Shown: piece by piece, positions 58,131 through 64,000 of the stretch
Position numbering within the stretch: the stretch's first letter is position 1
How the letters are laid out: each line of letters starts with the position of its first letter
DNA from: Limnanthes douglasii subsp. nivea
Lineage: Eukaryota > Streptophyta > Magnoliopsida > Brassicales > Limnanthaceae
Direction: 5' to 3'
NCBI GenBank assembly: GCA_036936605.1
Contig: JAUPFV010000002.1
Span: forward strand, 255,089,305-255,153,304
Length of the DNA: 64,000 nucleotides
Notes under the pieces: model-generated
The model's input: only the letters and a program-made list of their open reading frames with translations
Database searches by the model: none
What the model was told of the DNA's origin: nothing
Position numbers and translations under genes: made by a program

Positions 58131-59096
58131 GGAAATTTTAAAAATACAAAATATTTTATACTTTTTGAGAACTTAAAATTTGATTTATGCCAATGTGAGT
58201 TCATGATAGGGTATGACATTCATTATAAGAATCTTAAGTAAATATTTGATTATAATAAGGATATGTCATTTTATAGTATGACATAAGTCTTACAATATTC
58301 TGTAAGAAAGCACTGCATCTTGAAATAAAAAAAGTGAGAAAATTGAGTAGATAATTTAAGTGTCATAACTTCGTGGGTTAGGTTGATGTTATATGAAATT
58401 GTGTGATTTATACCTATGTATTTTATGAGAGTAAATTTTACAGCACGTTAGAATAACATCAAACAAAGAAAATAAATTTAGTTACTTATATTAGTGGAAA
58501 TTAGAATAAAGCAAATGAGAACAAACTTCGTTATTCATAACACGACAATACAAAGATTCATCTTTTCCCTTTCAATGTTCCTTTACTAAGATTTCAACAT
58601 CCAACAACTTCCATAAACACACTATTCAAGAAATCATTTTTAGTCTAGAGAATATTCAAATTCTGTGTGCGTTTGTATGTAATTTAGTTTTTAGTTTAAG
58701 TATAAACTGTTTAGTTTCAGCTTGTATATAATTAAGTGAGGACAATACAATACTTAATTTTATCTTATTTTTGTATTATATTTCGTAAAAGATAGCAATC
58801 TCAATTCAGTTCAGTAGGATCATATGAAAAATGACATGTAGTGGTTACATGTTCGTGTCATTTTCATGCTGCGTTCATGAGAAGTCAAATTTGAGGTGGT
58901 ATTTGGTAATGTGATTATTGAGAGAAATGTTGTGCATCAATATTTGGTAGTATGACGTGTCAGATTAACGTTAAATCAATTTATAATCTATGATGCATAA
59001 TTTGGTGAATAAGTGGAACATTGTAGTGATATGTTAAAAGTGAAATGTCTCATCCAAAATTAGCTACATTATCGTAATTATAAATTAAATTAGCTA
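58131..59096. other. AT-rich DNA, nothing firmly recognised
   Basis: Possible extension of the copia remnant to about 58400 through stop-ridden frames. No gene or repeat is supported beyond that. Confidence 0.45.
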
Positions 59097-59479
59097 TGGT
59101 TTGGTTTATTTTGGGCTGAGGGTAGATTGGTAAAGTGTTTAGAAAGTGTTTTGATAATTTTGGGGTGTTTTGTGTTTAGTGTGGAGAAGTAGAGAGATAA
59201 TTAAGGTGTCTACTAGTATTAAATTCTGATAACCCTCATTAATGAGAGTGCTTGAGGTATTTATACCTTAATTACTGACCCACGGGCTTATCGGGACGGG
59301 TTATGAAACTGGGTCGAAGTCAAAGACCATTAGTTTTAAGTCGATTACCAAAATGGCTTAGTCAAAAGTTAATACATTTGTCATGTTCGGATTTTTAGTG
59401 GTGTGATATTGTCCGAATTTCCCATGTTCGGATAAGTGGATTTGCTTAGGTATGGTGACCAAAATCTCCGAACTCATCA
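59097..59479 (-). repeat. 3' LTR of element E
   Basis: 383 bp, plus strand TGGTTTGG to CTCATCA, with the shared promoter core (GAGGTATTTATACCTT). A degraded polypurine tract follows (59480-59492). Confidence 0.88.
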
Positions 59480-59667
59480 GTAGCCCATTTGTAGGCCTTG
59501 TAAAAGATCTTTGGAAGGGCTAAAAATCCACCAAGTTGGTATCAATTTTGCCTGATCTGCTTATGTCGTTCGAATTGAAAGGCTTCTTTTCACAAACGAC
59601 CATGTCCAAATTACACCAGAATTGATTTTCCTTCCTAAAATTCTAAGAGTTTTTTCTTGAATCGTGG

Positions 59668-59860
59668 GATACGTGTCAACATCTGGTTTGACCCTTCAAC
59701 CGTTTTTCTCCTAGATTATCGCACCCACTAGGTCTAGAAAGTTACCTAGGTTTCAATTTTCCACATGTTGCACAACCTTTAATCATTACAAAAATTATGT
59801 TCATCTTCTCCTTGGTAACTGTTTATTTCATTGTATATATATATATACATATATATCTTT
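59668..59860 (+). promoter_or_regulatory. Putative promoter of the antisense gene in element E
   Basis: GATACGTGTC (59668-59677) sits where B has its G-box. A TATATATATATAC run starts at 59834, about 107 bp before the ATG. Spacing is kept although the sequence between is diverged. Confidence 0.45.
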
Positions 59861-59940
59861 TCACTGTTTCCTTTTATACCACACTTACATATTTCTAGAG
59901 AGAAAACTTAGTTCATTTTCAAATTGTTCTTGAGACATAT

Positions 59941-62793
59941 ATGTTCACAGCCAGAAACGCCTTAGTTAAAGGAGGTTGGTTGAACTTGTCTGAATTAGAG
60001 AGAGCCACGAAAGTAGAGAGAGACACGAAAGTAGAGAGAGACAATCGTATTACTGCTGATCTTCCTGTTTCTCCAAGTGAGAAAGGTAACCAATCAAACC
60101 AGAACGCCAATCAAGCGTCGTCTTCCTCAAGAAACCATAAAACTTCTATTCACAACAAACTTTTCACCTCTTCCATCTGGTTCTTCAGTGAAAGAGCCTC
60201 GACACCCTATTCCCAAAAAAAGTTGTTTCAAGTGTTAGAATACCCTCACCGTTTATAGCGATGGGCTCAGACACAAAAAATTACCAGAGAAGATAACTCT
60301 TCGTTGGATCACTTGTCAAGCGAAAATCCAATCAACACCAACATCTTCAAAACCCTTCGTATCAGAGGTAGCAAAGGTTGTTACACAAGCCAAACCTTCC
60401 GAACAACAGTATTTTCCAGATATCAGGCCCTTAGAAGCAACAACTGCACAACCAGCCTTACAATCGCAAATGAAGAAGTTGGATAACCTCCCTCAAAGAC
60501 AGTTGAACAATCTTTCATGGTGATAGAAGAGAATATGGAAGATAGCATTGAGGAAGCCTCTTTCGAGACTAAGGCGTCCGGTCAAACAGGGGATGCTGCC
60601 TCAGATCAGAAAGGTAAAACTAAGGTTGTCATGACTCATCCGGATGCTCTTCTGGAGAGTCTAGATGGCAAGGTAGGCCCTTGTTTTAAGCATGTTAGTG
60701 TCAAGTATTTGTTGGCTTTGCAGAATATTAATTACATCTATACCTACACGGATGGGCTGGGTTGGATTCAAACCAAATGATGGATCCCAAAGTCTATAAA
60801 AGTAAGGATTCCAATCACTCCAGAGACCCTCATAGATTGCAAGTTGAACGAAATAGTGGTCTACACCGAAGTGCTGAACTGGGGACGTCGGTTCCTTTTA
60901 GACCCAGAGATTGCCTAACACTTTCATCTGATCAAGCTATAGCCCAGCCAGATGAGTCCCAACGCCTGGTATACACTCTTAGCCTGTATCATGGCGTCTA
61001 GGTTATCAAAAATCTCACTTTCCGTGGAGCAGTTTGCTGCTGTAGCAAGCTTGCGCAAGAATCACCAAATCTACTTTTATCACTATAATATGGGGAACGA
61101 TTTCAAAGTCGTGGACTGTTGGTGTCCGAAAAGACTTGGAGGACGCAGTTCCTCTTCGTTAGTAGGACTTGGAAGAACGGTAGAAAAATCAAGGCTAACA
61201 TGAACCCCAACCTCCTGACTAACAGTTGGAAAAGCACTGGTAAATTCCTTTTTTTTCTTTTTTTTATTTCTTAAGTTGCAATGTTTTTTATTTTGACTAA
61301 TTGATACCTCTCCCCAGTTCTACCGAAGGAGTTTGTAGGCCACTTGGAAGAAGGGCATAAGACTTGTGCGAAGCTTAATGCGTGGGCTTCAGAGAACTGG
61401 GGGAACGCCTTTCACAATTGCTTCAAGTCAGGAAATTGTGTAAGGTATCACCTGTAGAACACCACAGGAAGGAGAGAACTTTCATGGGAAGAGCTAACCA
61501 CCCCTCCCCGTACTGATATGATCCTGAAGAGGACAAAAGCTAGGGATGCCAAGCTGTATCTGCCTTTCAGGGCCAAAGCACCCAGCAGAATGAAGAACAA
61601 GAAAAGGAAGGCTACAACAGACTTGGCTCAAATAGTTACAAAGGGAACTGGTTTGGGGAACAAAGTGGTATTGATGTGTCCTTGCTAAAGGCAGTAGAGG
61701 TTGAGGCTGTAAAAGAATCCGGAGGGTAAAAGAACCCACCAATGCCTCTTAAAAAAGATAAGAAGCGCAAAGCCAGCAACGATAAGAAAGCTGCCAAAAA
61801 AAGAAGGTTACTCTAAGGGCAGAGATAATCCTTCGCCCAACAGAAATTCCACCCCCAGTTCCTGCTGATCCTACCATGCAAGAGGAAATTCCAACAGACC
61901 TTCAGTCCGGACAGATTGTTGGTGGAGAAAACGATGAAGTGGACCTTTCAGCCTTTCAAGACATCGGTCTGTATTTCAATGACCTCGATAAAGATGATTT
62001 TGCAGGTCCTTACTGTCCCTCGAGCTCCTCCAACATGGTAACATATAATGGGAAATACTTCTCCATATCCAGAGAACAAGATACTCTGAGCCATGCTCTC
62101 CTCGGTTACATCCAGCCAGTACTTGATCTAGGGAGGCATGTAAAAAATCAAAGCGGTATTATCAACTCTCTTCCTATTGATAAAAAAACCTTGTCAGACA
62201 GTCTTCTGAGTGCTTAGCAGAGCGTATAGGCGCTAAATAAGGAGAAAGAAGACTTGGAAACCAATCTGACCGCATCGGAGACAACCAATACCAAGCTTCA
62301 AACCAAGTACTCCACCCTGAAGATCTCTTCCTCAAAAGATCTCACAGCTTTAAAGGATCATCTGACAACTAAAGATGGTACTATCCGTACTTTATCCGAA
62401 GAGAAGACCAAGTTAGAGAGCACTATTTTGGAGAAGGTTAAGAAGAAAGAGGCCCTAGAACGTCATCAAGAACAAGCTATCGCAGCAGGCATAGAGAAAT
62501 ATGCCAACGAGATAGTAGATTCTTTAGAGAAAAGAGATGATGAGATCAAATTCGACATGGTGCTGTTATACCATGAGACCTTCCCTAAGAGAACCCTTGG
62601 TCCCTTATAGAAGTATGTAAAGTATGATGATATCCCATTTTATACTCTAGCAGACGGTAACAAGTGCAACTAATCCAGCAGAATAGATTCCATAACTGAT
62701 GATGAAGAAAAGATAGGTGAGAGTTCGAGTGCTGAAGTCAAGAGTCCCAAGAAGGATTGTGGTGAAGAAAAGTCTGAAGGGAATAATCCCTAA
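59941..62793 (+). pseudogene. Antisense gene (aORF) of element E (broken)
   Basis: Exon 1 is 59941-61239, intron 61240-61317 (78 nt, GTAAAT...CCCCAG, phase 1), exon 2 61318-62793. It starts MFTARNALVKGGWLNLSELE and carries a small in-frame duplication (KVERDTKVERD). The conserved domain is at 60620-61200 (KHVSVKYLLALQNINYIYTY; MSPNAWYTLLACIMASRLSK). Exon 2 holds the Lys-rich patch, acidic linker (DIGLYFNDLDKDDFAGPY) and coiled coil (62100-62600). Stops and shifts near 60256, 60486, 60778, 60918, 61456, 61800, 62217 and 62608. Confidence 0.8.
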
Positions 62794-63261
62794 GGTTTTA
62801 TTGTGTAGTTTTTGTTTTAAATAACTAAAGTCCTTGGATGGCCAATGCATTTTTTGTACTATTGTTCGGTTCAAGTTTGAACAGGTTTAATTTATCCTAT
62901 TCCCTTTTTGTTCAATACCTTGTTTTAAATATTTCATGGCTAATGTTTAAGTAGCCCCTAGAAATTCAGAAGTATTGACTTAAGAGTGTTTAATATCTCC
63001 GATCACATATGTTTAATAAATATGACCAATCATTAAGCATACCTGATCTACTCAAGGAAACTTGAGAGTCGGGGTGTTGAATAAGCAATTTATACTTGTA
63101 TTGAATTGAAGTAAAATAACACTAGATTTTTGAAGAAAGCATCATGTATTATTGAAAAAATCCGGACACCTCATTAAAACCTCCTCGCTCCACGAGGGTA
63201 AGAAAGAGTAAGCCCTCTAATATTAACATTGGTATTTAACAAGTATATTTACAGAGAAATT
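62794..63261. other. Spacer between converging genes of element E
   Basis: Holds one AAGTCCTTGGATGGCCAATGCA motif (62827-62850) and then a GTTC...GAAC inverted pair near 62864-62882, the weakened counterpart of the A and B hairpins. No coding frame. Confidence 0.45.
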
Positions 63262-64000
63262 TTATTCTAGATATAACCTAAGATGTTCAACATTCCACGG
63301 ATGCTTTAAAGCTCTTCCTTCTTTGTCTTAAAGCTTGTATGTCCCTGGTTTGACCTTTTCACAGATCACATAAGGGCCTTCCCAGTTCGGGCCAATTTAC
63401 CGAACTGCCTCTCCTTGGCATGTAAAAAGACTTTTCTTAATACTTTATCCCTTGTTTGAAAATCTCTTCTTTTGACTTTGGAAGCAAACCTGCTCCCTAT
63501 CAAGTCTTGGTAGTGTGCTGTTCTCAAATGTGCTTTGATCCTTTTTTCCTCTATTAAGTCCAACTGATTCCTAACTGTTGCATCATTAACCTGTTCGGAA
63601 TAGTTATGGACCCTATATGATGGAAAAATAGCCTCTATGGGAGTAATTTCATCCATTCCATATACCAAGGCAAAATGAGATTCTTGTGTGGCAACCCGAT
63701 GAGTAGTTCGGTAGGCCCATAATACTTTTTGTAAATAGTTTGGCCATTTTCCGACAGCTCCCTCCAAATTTTTATTTAATCCGGATAAAATGGCTCTATT
63801 CGCAACCTCAACTTGGTCATTTGATTGGGGATGAAAAGGAGAGGAGAAATAATGTTGAATGCCTATAGAGGCACAGAAGGCCTCCATGTATTTGTTATCG
63901 AATTGCGGCCCATTGTCTGTAGTAATCTTTTGGGGAACTCCAAACCTACAACATATATTGGATAAGATAAACTTATTAACAGCTTTCGATGTGGTCCTAG
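63262..64000 (-). pseudogene. Integrase C-terminal part of element E (partial at window end)
   Basis: Minus frame 63887-63366 reads SIGIQHYFSSPFHPQSNDQV, EVANRAILSGLNKNLEGAVG, YGMDEITPIEAIFPSY and ASKVKRRDFQTRDKVLRKVF. After a shift it ends WNVEHLRLYLE and stop at 63262. The catalytic Glu region (QSNDQVEVANR) is present; the upstream Asp motif (DNKYMEA region near 63895) runs to the window edge. Confidence 0.86.

Larger units (their letters stand above)
59097..64000 (-). mobile_element. Element E: third A-family member, cut by window end
   Basis: The 3' LTR, antisense gene and C-terminal integrase of a Tat-type element are present; RT, protease, gag and the 5' LTR lie beyond 64000. It is clearly more diverged from A and B than these are from each other. 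The five bases before the LTR, AGCTA (59092-59096), would be one target copy. Confidence 0.92.

Noticed and set aside
1..64000. tRNA, rRNA or snoRNA genes
   Set aside because: No cloverleaf with conserved A and B boxes and no rRNA-like sequence was seen; tRNA-like words are only primer binding sites.

Overview
This window is plant nuclear DNA, most likely from a flowering plant (eudicot). The evidence is a 10-exon ORC6 gene with GT-AG introns and the nested plant LTR retrotransposons that fill much of the rest. I see no bacterial, organellar or rRNA sequence and no tRNA gene. The only host gene I can support is ORC6 (5713-7752, minus strand), which reads through ten exons without a lesion and has E2F-like sites upstream.

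Layout. 1-1922: gag end and 5' LTR of a Tat-type Ty3/gypsy element cut by the window edge (element F). 1923-5712: AT-rich DNA with a ~1.9 kb fold-back structure and a decayed RNase H fragment. 5713-7964: ORC6 and its promoter. 8248-8916: a small hAT-like non-autonomous element with an 8-bp direct repeat. 9077-39682: a ~30.6 kb nest bounded by two Ty1/copia LTRs. Inside it the copia protease-integrase-RT segment occurs twice, and three gypsy elements have landed: C (13248-18655, plus), D (~19246-24936, minus) and A (26317-36708, minus, complete and young). 39683-44484 and 54856-59096: AT-rich DNA with TA repeats, a Mutator-like transposase remnant and a copia RT remnant. 44490-54850: element B, complete, same family as A but older, with a perfect 5-bp target duplication. 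59097-64000: element E, third member of the family, running off the window.

Most interesting system. A, B and E are two-directional retrotransposons. Gag-protease and RT / double RNase H / integrase run on the minus strand from the right-hand LTR. A second large gene runs on the plus strand from just inside the 3' LTR towards the integrase gene. This antisense gene has the same structure in all three copies: a shared N-terminus, a domain resembling the plant 'putative gypsy type transposon' family, one intron of 78-85 nt at an identical position and phase, then a basic region and a long coiled coil. A TATA box lies about 105 bp before the ATG and a G-box-like palindrome about 165 bp further up. 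Between the two converging genes lie short conserved hairpin repeats. Gag-protease and RT are divided by a TAG at the same aligned place in A, B and C, in A and C followed by a context like that of known leaky stops. Antisense ORFs are known from some Tat elements; what the window adds is the conserved intron, promoter and hairpins in three diverged copies.

All retroelement copies carry stops or frameshifts. A is closest to intact: its gag-protease ORF and the second antisense exon are open. LTR divergence counted by eye is about 8 of 407 bp for A and about 20 of 383 bp for B.
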